The position numbers and the translations under genes are program-made. This document shows, piece after piece, positions 10,234 through 20,920 of a DNA stretch of 60,000 nucleotides. Origin of the DNA: Adiantum capillus-veneris (taxonomy: Eukaryota > Streptophyta > Polypodiopsida > Polypodiales > Pteridaceae); contig CM043966.1 in the NCBI GenBank assembly GCA_014529385.2, positions 104,297,087 through 104,357,086 of the forward strand, in the 5' to 3' direction. Under the pieces are notes generated by a model. That model was not told the origin of the DNA. It saw nothing but the letters and a program-made list of their open reading frames with translations, and searched no databases. Numbering within the stretch: position 1 is the first letter of the stretch; the number at the start of each line of letters is the position of its first letter.

Positions 10234-10571
10234 ATGACCGACTATCTTGAGAATAAAATCAAGTCTGCGTGGGATGCCATGGAAGCCATTCCCAATGGAG
10301 AGGCGTTGTATGGAGCCGACTGGTTTAGGGAAGCTCTAAAGGCAACAATCAATGTGTATCGCCTCTATCATTGCCCCAAGGAATTCAATATGCGGAGCTT
10401 ACTCAGCTTGGTCGAGAAGGGACAATTCACTTTCTCTTGCTGAAGAAGATTGGGCTCATCACAGAGCAGGATGAGGAGGAAATGATGCAGCAGCTAGGGA
10501 ACATGGTGAATCTTCTTTTTCCACTCAAAGGCAGCACATCTACTCCTAAAACCGGGCCTTCCAGAAGATGA
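10234..10571 (+). pseudogene. Small frameshifted ORF downstream of the MULE
   Basis: From ATG 10234 (MTDYLENKIKSAWDAME) the frame runs to about 10380, then the open frame switches by one base (IQYAELTQLGREGTIHFLLL, then TEQDEEEMMQQL) and ends at TGA 10571. The two halves make a continuous ~112-residue protein rich in helix-forming residues if one base is shifted. I do not recognise the family. Its place just after the transposase suggests a MULE accessory ORF or a separate captured gene. Confidence 0.4.
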
Positions 10572-10690
10572 ATGCTTCTTACCTATGTAATGCAAGTGCA
10601 ATAAAATGTAACTTTCTATTATTAATGGATGTTATTGTTTTCAGTACCCTAAACCCTAAATCTTTGTCTATGTCTCAACCTCCCTAATAC

Positions 10691-10692
<2 letters not shown>

Positions 10693-10760
<68 letters not shown>
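10693..10760. repeat. (CT)n microsatellite
   Basis: About 34 CT units ending in AGAGATAGAGAT. A short coding frame follows directly. Confidence 0.95.
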
Positions 10761-10762
<2 letters not shown>

Positions 10763-10772
10763 AGATAGAGAT

Positions 10773-10928
10773 ATGAAAAAGGCGAAAGAGTCGACAAGGA
10801 GGAAGAGCGAATCTTTTAAGGAATCTGCTCACCTAATTCCTAAAAAGCGTTCACCAAAAATTGCTCGCCTGGAAATATCCCCCTTGAAAGATGGTAATCA
10901 AGAACAATACATCAGCAAAAAACTATAG
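10773..10928 (+). pseudogene. Short basic ORF, unrecognised
   Basis: ATG 10773 to TAG 10926-10928 encodes about 51 residues, very basic (MKKAKESTRRKSESF; IPKKRSPKIARLE). Its place just before gag suggests a leader ORF of the downstream retroelement, but this is weak; it could be chance. Confidence 0.25.
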
Positions 10929-10978
10929 CTTTAAACAAAAACAAGGACAGTTTGTAAGAGACTGTGTAAATCAAACAA

Positions 10979-11460
10979 ATGAGGCAGTATATTGATAGAT
11001 GCTCGGAGTTGGAAATTCCAATCAATGAGAGACTTGTTTCATTATTTTTGGAAGGATTACTTAACAAAGAGTTGCATGCTATCCTATATAGCAAGAAGCA
11101 TAACACTTTGGAAGCATGCATTCTAGATGCTATAGATTTGGGAGCCAAGATGAGATCTTCAATGAAGAAGAATTATTAAGGGCACTCAAAATGAGTAAAC
11201 CATATAGATCCATGGTATGAGCACATGTAGGACCTAGTGTGGCATATCCTATCAATTCCATAGAAGAAATGCTTAAGCGCATGAATGATATGATGAGCAA
11301 TATGCAAAGGATTCCAGTGAGAGGGACAAGGCACAGCCCACCACAAGGGCATCCCATGGGACCACCAAGATCATCTAATTCATATGCCATGGAAGGAAAA
11401 TGGACAAACCATGAGACCAAGGAGTGATATTACAGACCTCAATATGATGGAAATTTCCGA
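10979..11460 (+). pseudogene. Retrotransposon gag remnant (gag/coiled-coil family, locus A)
   Basis: The frame from 10979 carries YIDRCSELEIPINERLVSLF, then LEGLLNKELHAILY and LEACILDAIDLG, the C-terminal half of a Ty3/Gypsy-type gag domain. It breaks at 11179; a second frame from 11239 has a Met/Pro-rich linker (RMNDMMSNMQRIPVRG; PPQGHPMGPP), common between gag and zinc knuckles. No intact zinc knuckle is visible here. The same gag type recurs at 32430-31590 (minus) and 45400-46113 (plus). Several stops make it non-functional. Confidence 0.55.
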
Positions 11461-11579
11461 ATGTGTGCCAATGAGACAATAGGGACAACCTATGTATATG
11501 TATCTACATAACATACAATGGGGAAAATGCAAAACCACCCATGGCTATGGAGAGAACACAGCTAGTGTTAGGTCAACAA

Positions 11580-11757
11580 CCACCCCTAGAAGGAAAATGA
11601 TGATGTTCCAATTGAGTGAATTCTTCTTGAAGGACAAGTGGAAGATCAAGTTGTAGTGTTGGTTATGCCCAATAACAAGGCTAGTTTATCAAATGTGGTA
11701 GCCAAGGAAGAATGGTATATTTGGTTGCAAACTACCATGGCAGAACCAACCTATTAG
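11580..11757 (+). pseudogene. Possible retroviral-type protease remnant
   Basis: A short frame reads ILLEGQVEDQVVVLVMPNNK then ASLSNVVAKEEW. The hydrophobic VVVLV strand before a loop resembles the protease flap entry, but the expected D-[ST]-G is replaced by MPN, so the catalytic residue would be lost. Assignment rests on position after gag and is weak. Confidence 0.25.
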
Positions 11758-12470
11758 ACACCTCAAGAGGTAGTGCTATATCTGCAAGTGTAGTCCAGTT
11801 AGAAGTGCATACACTAGCACAAAGCAATCCTATTAGAAATCATGTATCATTCTACTTGGAGTTTGCTTACCATAAGATAAAACATGTTTGCAAGTAGGTT
11901 TAGTCTCTTTATGTTAAAGTCGTGTTCTCAACCTTGAGCACTAGTTATGGTGGGGTTGTTTACTAATGGAGATTTATAACAATTCAAGGACTTATAGTTT
12001 GTTGATGAGCTACATAAACCAGTTACTTTCATGGAAAGTGAAAAGAAGTACTCTTTTGGGTACATCTTAGTTGTGATAACTCATTTATCATACTCAAGTG
12101 CGTTCTAAATGGAGTCTATATGCTATGTTAGTGATGGGCTGCTTACACAAGATGGTGACAAAGGGACAAAAATGTGGACAATCAAGATGCTCTTCTTGAT
12201 TTCATTGAACCTCCTACTAAACCGTGTTGTGGTTAAAAAGGACAATTGGATCCATGAAGGATGCCACTGCCAAAAACTTTAGTAATCATTATGACTCTAT
12301 CACCACTTTATTTTTTTAGGACAAAAATGCTTCCTCAAGGAGGAAGTAATGTAAGGCCAAGGGAAAACCCAAGGGGGTCATGGACCCATCTTGCCAAGGG
12401 CCAACTGCCAAGGTGTGGACAGGGCGATACTATATACGAAGGGCCAAGGGCCTACATAAAGGTTAATAGG
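11758..12470. other. Degraded internal retroelement sequence
   Basis: Only fragments of frames broken by stops. I could not identify a reverse transcriptase motif (no YxDD) on either strand. Confidence 0.35.
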
Positions 12471-12474
12471 GTAG

Positions 12475-12970
12475 ATGTATTTCTGTTGCAGTTCCCTGGG
12501 TTTCACAAACAAAAAGAAGAAGATAGGGGTCTTTATCCACAACACTATGGCTTATACCTTCCAAGACATGATTCACAACCGTGTAGAAGAACCCACCCAT
12601 CTTTTTACCAACGCCTTCACTTTACTTCAAATATACCACCTCGCTAAATTTTCCCAAGTCATGCAGTAGAATAAACTTTCACGAGACTACTTTGAAGACA
12701 AATCTACTGATGCAAATAGAATACTCTTTCTATGTGTTGAACACCCTCAAGATCTCAAAGAAATTCAGAGGCATCAGTTACTTGGGAATACTTGAGGTCT
12801 CAACCAAATTTGTTTATGATGTAGTGGTAATGGTAGATAACCTACCATCTGCTTCTTACAAGAATGCTTGGCTTATCACTGGCAATCACAATGAGGTGCA
12901 AGAAGAAGAGGAGGAGGAGTTTGTACCTCCCATCAAAAGATCAGAGATAAGAATTATTCAACATCTGTAG
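12475..12970 (+). pseudogene. Locus A segment shared with 46990-47250 (VVxMxxxLP block)
   Basis: Two overlapping frames. The second contains YLGILEVSTKFVYDVVVMVD, NLPSASYKNAWLI, then a Glu run and PP. Locus C (plus strand near 47110-47180) has FYQALIMIDQLPPSDSQLGLL at the equivalent place, before an acidic stretch. The shared order suggests one protein segment of the same element family. No domain name can be given. Confidence 0.35.
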
Positions 12971-13004
12971 ACAACAATGGAGAGAGTAAAGAGGACCCAA
13001 TGGA

Positions 13005-14059
13005 GGATCTTGAGGACCAACCCTCTATAAAAAGTGCTCCGAACACAGACCTTGAAGAAGAAAAGAAAAGATCAGCCAAAGGCAAGCAAAAGGTAGAAGA
13101 AAGATAAACCAAATAACCACATATCATCATTCAAGAATTTGCACAAAGAACAGCTTGATTCCAACTAGAAAAAGAAGCATTTGAAAGAGAAAGAGGGATC
13201 AAAGGCAATTTCAAAGAATATTGGTAGCATGATCCTCAAAAGTGGCATGGCAAGAATCCATTGTACACAGAGAGTGTAGATCCACTAGCAGAGTGAGAGA
13301 AAATCTGGGGAAAAAGAGCAAGAATGAGAAGGATAGGGTGAATATGGAAGTAGCAAACAAAGAAGAATCGACAAAAACATATGCCACAATGGAGGCTCAA
13401 CAAACTTCTCACAATCCACTCTCTCCCATCCAAGAAGAAACACTAGAGGCTACACTAGAAGCTGAATCCCCAAAAACCACATTGAAGCTGCATTGCAAGA
13501 GAAAATTCAACAAGAAGATGACAAAGGAAATCATTGGGTATTGACTCCAAGGGAAACCACACTAACTAAACTTGAAGAAAAAAGAGAAAGTAAAGCTGAG
13601 CAAAGAGAATTTTGAGGGGAGGCTACGACCAATCAAATGAATCCCTTAGAGGAAATTAATGATTTTGTCAAGCACATCCACTCAATGGTGGACCTCTTGA
13701 ACATTGAAGTATGCTCTTGGTAAAAGAGCATCTACATTCTAGAGAGTAGGGAACATTACTAGGTGACAAGGGTCAAACTCATGGACACTCTACTAGATGA
13801 GTATTTCAATATGAATGATCAATCACAAGCAACTATAGAACGCCTGCAAGAGAAAGAGAAAAAGCACAAATTGAAGATGCAAACTATGGGCACAATTTTG
13901 GAACACCTTACATTGGCCACAAAAGAAGCTGCAAGCAACAAGCAAGACCATGTGGGATACAAATTAGGCGTTGGAGGTAGCAGAATCCAGAGTAAAAGAC
14001 TAGAATGTATTGCTTACAAAACTCAAAGAAAATCCAGCCACCTTGACATTGCAAGGTAA
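13005..14059 (+). pseudogene. Lys/Glu-rich coiled-coil ORF remnant (locus A)
   Basis: Frames at 13242-13544 and 13763-14059, with coding-like sequence between them, are dominated by Lys, Glu and Gln. The second has a heptad-like run (LMDTLLDEYFNMNDQSQATI; ERLQEKEKKHKLKMQTMGTI), predicted by eye to be a coiled coil. Comparable coiled-coil frames end locus B (30314-30960, minus) and locus C (48230-48655). Function unknown; possibly a structural or tethering part of the element. Stops and frameshifts are frequent. Confidence 0.4.
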
Positions 14060-16290
14060 AGGTTTGGCATATTAAGACATGGAGAGGTGGATTAAAGACC
14101 TCAAGGCTGTACTAAAGCTAGAAAAGATATAAAGAAGGGAACTGTCTCTTTTTTAATAAACAAAGAATTTGAGTACCAAAAGCATATTGCCGACTTGCAA
14201 GTAGCTCTGAAGGTAGCTCAAGCCTGAAACTAAAGGGAAAATAAAAGCTACGGGATGAGGATATTCTTGACTGATTACCCAAAAAAGGAAGCTTTGCAAT
14301 TCTTATAAGGTGCACAGGAGACGATGCCACCTCCACACTTCCAGAGTTAGCTGCAATTGAACTTGAAGGTGATCAAGGACCCATAGATAATCCCATTGCA
14401 GAAGCTGAAAAGGCCTTAAGGGAAACATAGAGTAGGAGATAGAGGATATATGCAAGGAAGCGGCCTAAGAGCAACGAATATCACATTTTTTCAATGTTGC
14501 CTAGCTTACTTCACAACAAATCATAGATACATGGCATCACCAATTGCTTCCCTATCTTCTTGGGAAGTACAAGATTCCAAAATTCAAAGAAACACTAGCG
14601 AAAGATTAAGCTACAAACAATGCAGAATCACACTTAGCTTGAAGGAAGTTTTGGTTGAAGAAGCATCCCATGTGTTTGATATTATTTGTCTAGGGTCCTC
14701 CTAAACCAGAAGGGACCCTACTTTTTGCCAAGTTCCCAGAGTAAGAATTTGGGGGAGCCACTAGCTCAGTTTGAAGAAACACCCTACATGGATCAACTAC
14801 CCGAGATTGAGTCCACCCAAAAGCAAAGCTACTGAATATTACATATGCTAAAGACTTTGACAGAGGCAATTCAAGTCTCCAAGTGGATTTCCTACATTGC
14901 CTCTATCATGTTCATCAAGATTAGAAAAATGATTCTCACATGTATACAGACATCTAACCAAGTAGAGCAAAGTGATGCTTCATGGATAGTGTTCTTTAAA
15001 GGTAACCAAGGGCTCTGATATGAATTGTTAGATCAACCGCCCGATGAATTTCTATACGGCACCTTTGCCAGAGTAATGTTTCTATCATCCTACTACATGA
15101 AGTCAATGAAGGAGTCCTTCTACATGGGGTCCTTCAGATCACGTATCATTTAGCCCCATGGTAGAAAATTATCCTGCAATCTTTGTTGGTTACACAGCCA
15201 TGGAGTTCAACACCCCAATTGACCCAAAAATTCCTAGCAGAAGCACATAAAAAGTTGTGCATCAAGTACTATGATTCCCTCAAAGCTTTTTTTTTTTACA
15301 AGTGCAAGGCAAGGAAACCAAATCACATTTCTATGAATGGGGTGGGTGGGGGGGGGGGGGGGGGGGGGGGGGCGTTACCCACATTTCTAACATCAGCACC
15401 TATAACAGCCTATGATGTAAATTTTCATATTTTTGAGCAATTTGGATATCTCTAGCCCAAATACTTTTTAATTTTTTGATTCTTGGATTAACAATGTAAA
15501 AGATTATGTGATTCATTAGGAAGAGGATGGGGTCTAGGAGGTCCTCTTTATTTTCCATGAGATTATGGAGGTGATTAACATTTTGACAAATAGATGCGTG
15601 GCATGTGTGCAATAATGGTGGGTGTGAAAGAGAGGTGTAAAAGTGATCAAAGGATACACTTGTCCCCCCAAGAAGGGAGTGGACAACTTTATTATTTATG
15701 GCCTTCCATAACTCCTACATGTGATCTTTGATTTGAGCAAGGATTATATGTTTGGAATCTACATGTCAAGCTCTTTCCATGGATATGTTACATGATATAC
15801 TTTTGCCCTCTAGATTTTAAATTTTATTTTGGGGGGAAGATTTGAATTCAAATAAACTAGTAAATAGGCCCTCCTAGAGTCCAATCTCTTCCTAATGATG
15901 AGCCAGTCAAAGCAGGGCTAAATGCTTCAAATTGTATTAACAAATCCCTAGGCTATAAAAGAGTTAGAATATTACTCATTTTTTATCCACAACCTTTGGC
16001 TAAGGTATGAAAGCCAATTTTTGTAAAACCTAAAAGAGTTTTTTTTTTGGATAATAAGAGTACAATGTTTCTGCAAAGCACTGTGTACTCTTCATATTCT
16101 TTCTCAAGCTCATAACTCCCTCGTGAAGTGTCCATTTGATGTGCCATATGCTTCATTGCGTTCACAAGTGAAAGCTCTACACAACATTGTAAGTCTCTCA
16201 AAAAAAAAGTGTGGTTTTTGGTGGCTAACCACCTTTAAAATCTGCTCATAATTCAAAATTTACATAACAAAACTACGTTTTATGCATAGG
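14060..16290. other. Non-coding or heavily decayed 3' part of locus A
   Basis: No frame over about 90 codons has recognisable motifs. The stretch includes AT-rich DNA and the poly-G run described separately. It ends with GGAGGGG (about 16291-16297), a polypurine-like tract directly before a possible LTR. Confidence 0.35.
15348..15372. repeat. Poly-G run of 25
   Basis: An uninterrupted G homopolymer preceded by GGGGTGGGT. It could form quadruplexes and is a likely sequencing-length error site. Confidence 0.9.
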
Positions 16291-16297
16291 AGGGGTG

Positions 16298-16633
16298 TTG
16301 GGGAATCATTGGTAAGCTTTAGGGTCAATTCGGGGTTAGGTCAAGTATGCCCTGTAGATAATAAGCATGATTTTGGCAAGTGGTCAAGAGGGGGATTTGA
16401 GAAAATAGATGTGTGTCTTTAGGCATTGCCTACCCAACCTATGAGATTGGTTGTGTTTGGAGTTTGTTTGCTTAAAGACTTGATGAAATTTGTTTGTGGT
16501 TGTTGTAGTTAGTTTTTGCTACCGGACATGTAGTTGAGTGTAGCTTCAAGTAGATAGCAACTAAGTGTGTTTTCCAAGAGCCTAAAGACCTCTTGTAGCA
16601 TCCATACACTAGTCAAGTCAACTCTGTCTTGTA
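16298..16633 (+). mobile_element. Putative LTR, left portion, split by Copia-1
   Basis: Starts TGTTGGGGAATC right after a purine tract. Copia-1 interrupts it at 16633, and the sequence resumes at 26057. This would be the 3' LTR of the plus-strand element that includes locus A. No second copy in the window proves the borders. Confidence 0.35.
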
Positions 16634-16825
16634 TGAAGGAGTACGAGCGGAAGTGTGACGCGAGAGAGAGTGCGAGAAGAAGAGCACGACGATATGGTGA
16701 ACTCGCTCTACTGTAATGTGTAGAGCATAGTGAGTTCTTATTAGGTTTTTACAAAAGAATATGTGTACATACCTGGCGGCCCACCCACTTACCTGGGCGA
16801 CCAGATTGGGCTTTATACCCCAACA
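16634..16825 (-). repeat. Copia-1 3' LTR
   Basis: On the minus strand it begins TGTTGGGGTATAAAG and ends CTCCTTCA (TG...CA). TATAAAG near 16810-16816 is a probable TATA box very close to the LTR start, so U3 is short. The copy at 25860 differs at about four bases. Confidence 0.9.
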
Positions 16826-16840
16826 ACCTCCCACTTAAAG
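16826..16840 (-). promoter_or_regulatory. Copia-1 polypurine tract
   Basis: Minus strand AAGTGGGAGGT ends exactly at the LTR border, the expected primer for plus-strand DNA synthesis. Confidence 0.75.
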
Positions 16841-16914
16841 TCCAATGTGGTACTTTAAGTGTGAGAGAAGCTACTATACAAGCTAATATACAAGAGATGT
16901 AGAGAAGTGATGTA

Positions 16915-19900
16915 CTACCCTACACCTAACTGCTTGCGAAAATGTGCAAAGCTCTCTAAGGGAAGTCCTTTTGTAAGTAGATCAGCAGGATTTTCTGTGG
17001 TGTGAACTTTGACAAGCTGAAGTTGCTTATCCTCGAGCATTTCCCTGATAAAATGATACTTCACATCCACATGCTTTGTCTTTGAGTGATAAACTGGATT
17101 GCGAGCCAATTTTATAGCACTTTGACTATCACAATATAACAAAGGCATCTCTTCTTTGATTGCCAAATCTGTTACTAGTCGATTAAGCCAAATTGATTCT
17201 TTGCATGCCTCTGATGCTGCAACATATCCAGCCTCTGTATTAGACTGAGTAACACAATCTTGTAATCTAGAACGCCATGATACTGCTCCACCAGCCAATG
17301 TAAAGACATACCCTGACGTAGACCTTCGGTTGTCTAAGTCACCTGCATAATCTGAGTCTGTAAAACCCTTTACACTTAGCTCCTGACTCCCATAGCATAT
17401 GCGCATACTCTTTGTAGCTTTCACGTATCTCAATATTCCTTTCACTGCCACTGCAAATGCAATGTCTGGGCGAGTAGCAATCATTGCATACATCAAACTA
17501 CCCACTGCTAGCATATGCGCATACTCTTTGTAGCTTTCAGGTATCTCAATATTCCTTTCACTACCTCCCAATGTTTCTTGCATGGGTTTGACATGTATCG
17601 ACTTACTACTCCCACTACAAATGCAATGTCTGGGCGAGTAGCAATCATTGCATACATCAAACTACCCACTACAGACGCATATGGAATTTTATCCATTTCA
17701 GTCTGTTCTTCCTCAGACACGGGACAATCTTGTTTGCTAAGTTTCGCATATGGTGGCAATGTAACACTCAATGCCTTTCCCTTCTCCATATTGAAACGTT
17801 GCAAAACCTTGTCAATATACTCTGTTTGAGATAACCAAATCAACTTCTTTGATCTGTCTCTCTCAATGCGCATACCAAGTATATGACTTGCCTCACCCAT
17901 GTCTTTCATGTCAAACGATTTTGCCATCTTTGACTTCAAAGCTGAAATTTCTTCCAAGTGCTTGCCAGCAATCAACATGTCATCCACATACAAAATAAGG
18001 ATCAGCCAACTGCCATCCTTAGCCTTCTTTGTATATAGACAGTGATCGAACTCACTACGTTTGTAGCCTTGAGAAAGCATAAACTTGTGGAACTTATGGT
18101 ACCATGCCCTCGGTGATTGTTTTAAGCCATAAAGACTCTTTAACAACTGGCATACCAAATCTTCCTTGCCTTTCTCAACAAACCCTTCTGGCTGCTGCAT
18201 GTAAATTTCCACATCTAAATCACCATGCAAGAACACTGTCTTGACATCCATTTGGTACAACACCAAATCTAATATGGCAACCAATGCAAGAAAGCATCTC
18301 AATGTAGTCATCTTGACCACCGGAGAGAAGACTTCATCAAAGTCAATGCCTTGTTCTTTCTTAAAGCCCTTGGCAACAAGCCTTGCTTTGTACTTTGGCT
18401 GACTATCATGAGCGGTGATCTTATACCTGTAAACCCATTTACAAGGTAGAGCCTTTTTTCCCTGTGGTAATTTAACTAGCTTCCATGTCTAGTTTTTATG
18501 CAGATCTGTCATCTCTGACTGCATGGCCAATTGCCAATTCCCGGAGTCCTTCATTTGCACTGCTTCCTTGTAACATGAAGGCTCATTGAAATCAGTCAAC
18601 ATGACATAGTTCATAGATGGAACAAACCTAACAGGAGGTTGCGTGATACGTCCAGATCTACGCAAAACAGGTGGCTCAGGCTCAGCCACAACCTGTGGTT
18701 CCACTCTTTCCTGTCCTTGCTCCTCTTGAGCCCTGACATTTTGTCTTGCACGTGCAAGTCCATCTTCTTGGAAGACAACTCTTCTGATCTCCTCAACCCT
18801 CTCTGCTTTAGAATGATATTTGGATTCATTAAAGTGAACATCATTGCTGCGGATAACCTTTCTAGATTCGGGATCCCAAAGTCTGTACCCCATCTCACCA
18901 GAATTACCATAGCCTAGAAAGATGCACTTTCTACTCTTTAGCTCAAGTTTGTTCCTAAATTCCTTTGGAATGTGAGTATATGCCTCACAGCCAAAGACTC
19001 TGAGATGCTTGTATGAGGTAATTTTGCCTGACCATACCATCTCTGGCACTGAATCCTTCTGCAAAACCTTGCTAGGATATCTATTTATAAGATGAACAGT
19101 TGTTGATACAACTTCAGCCCAAAACCCATTTGGAAGTTGTGCATTAGACAACATACTTCTGACGTTCTCTTGTATGGTCCTATTCATCCTCTCAGCAAAA
19201 CCATTTTGAGGAGGATTGTAAGGAGCAGTAAGTTCACTTTTTATACCTTTTGACTCACAAAAGTCCTGAAAGGCCTTTGAAACATACTCTCCACCATTGT
19301 CAGTGCGTAAGCATTTAAGCTTCTTGCCACTCTAATTCTCCACAAGTGTCACAAACGTTTTGAAAACACTAAACGCTTCATCCTTGTGCTTGAGAAAGTA
19401 AACCCATACTTTCCTCGAGTAATCATCTATAAATGTCATAAAGTAAGAAGCTCCCCCTAGAGATAGGTTAGGCATAGGTCCACACAAATCACTATGAACA
19501 AGTGCCAACTGTGTATCTCTTCTACTTCTTCTATGCTTATGTGGTTGTTGTGTTTGCTTACCATACAGACAATGTTCACAGAATTCAAAATCATTAAATG
19601 AAAAGCCAAGCAAATAACCAGAACGAGACAAGATTTCCATTCCCTTCTTGGACATATGCCCTAGCCGGCTATGCCACAAAGAAACGTTCGGCTGCTCGGT
19701 TAGATTGATTACATTTTTAGAGACATTTGATACATAAATCATGTAAAGTGCTCCAGACTTTACTCCATGTTCTACTGTCATCGAACCCTTGGATATCTTC
19801 CACATGTTTTGTCCAAAAGTGGTGACGTAGCCAGCATCATCAAGTAAACCTGTGTTGATCAAGCTCTTTGTAATTGCGGGAACATGTCTCACATTCTTCA

Positions 19901-20920
19901 ACGTGAAAGAAGAGCCATTCTGAAACTTCAATTGAACATCTCCAACACCTAAGATCTCACATGTCTGCCCATTGCCTAGCCGAACATGATATTTAGTGGT
20001 CACATAAGAGGTAAACCACTCCTTGTTTGGAGACACATGAAGTGATGCCCCTGAGTCTATAATCCAGTCACTCAGTGCATTTCCATCAGATGCTGTAAGA
20101 AGAGCTGAGTCCATTGTATTCTTCAAGAAGTAGATGTCTCCTGACACTAGACTGTCATCCTCTACAATAGTGTTTGTCACATTTATTTCTTGAATCTTCA
20201 CTGAGGACTTGTTCTTCTCACCATGGTCTTCAGCTTTCTCTTTGCCTTTTTCTGCTTTCCATTCTCTGCAGTCTCTTTTCATGTGACCCTTCTTGCCACA
20301 ATGGTAGCATTCTATGTCACTCTTGCCTTTAGCACTGCGGGACTTGCTACGAGACTGATTCCTCTTTCCACCTTTGTACTTTTCTTTGGTCCTTCCCCTG
20401 ACAACTAAGGCTGTTCCTTTGCATTTGTCCATTTTCTTTCTATTGGTTTCTTCAGTAAGCAGATTGCCTTCTACACCTGCTATGTTCAAACCATCTGGAG
20501 GTGCAGAATTACTCAAAGCTGTGTGAAAAGTGTCCCAACTTTCCGGCAATGTGATCAACAGGAACATAGCTCTAACATGTTCATCAAACTTGACACCTTG
20601 AGCTGACAACTGAATGTAGATGGTATTGAATTCATTCAGATGATTAGACATAGGTGTCCCTTCTTTCATCTTCAAGTCAACAAGTTTCTTAAGCCAGTAT
20701 ACCTGTGAAGCTACACTCTGCTTCTCATAAAGATCACTCAGCTTTGTCCATGCTTCATAAGCCGACATCTCGTCTGCTACATTGAAGTAAACGCTTTCTA
20801 CCAAAGTTAGCATAATGGTAGAAAGTGTCAATTCATCCATTTCGTTCCATTCATCTTCGTCCATATCTTGTGGTTTTATCCCCTTGAGCTTTATAGGTTT
20901 TATCTGCTTCTTTTGTACCA
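16915..20920 (-). pseudogene. Copia-1 gag-pol (gag, protease, integrase, RT, RNase H)
   Basis: One frame spans from the insert border to the RNase H duplication, broken only by TAG codons at 19332-19334 and 18489-18491. In order: gag (EAWTKLSDLYEKQ; LVDLKMKEGTPMSNHLNEFN), zinc knuckle CYHCGKKGHMKRDC (20268-20312), protease WIIDSGASLH (near 20050), integrase zinc region LWHSRLGH and CLYGKQ, DDYSRK (near 19420), reverse transcriptase LYGLKQSPRAW and YVDD (near 17985), RNase H with DSDYAGD and TKHVDVKYHF. A partial tandem duplication at 17394-17680 shifts the frame between RT and RNase H; the second copy lacks about 17 residues. Ends GLPLESFAHFRKQL at 16915. Both stops sit where a sense codon would keep the frame, so they look like simple nonsense mutations. 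Confidence 0.85.

Larger units (their letters stand above)
6548..10571 (+). mobile_element. Degraded MULE-like DNA transposon, internal region
   Basis: A series of plus-strand coding blocks in the order expected of a plant Mutator-like transposase: N-terminal region with zinc-finger-like part, DDE core, an AT-hook-like tail, then a SWIM finger. The blocks are separated by frameshifts, stops and two non-coding gaps (7738-7886 and 9095-9402), which may be decayed introns. Terminal inverted repeats were not found, so the true ends are unknown. The small frame at 10234-10571 may belong to the same element. Confidence 0.65.

Noticed and set aside
15983-16201. Minus-strand 72-codon frame with an acidic helix
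   Set aside because: Isolated, ends in poly-A derived lysines, no homologue recalled.
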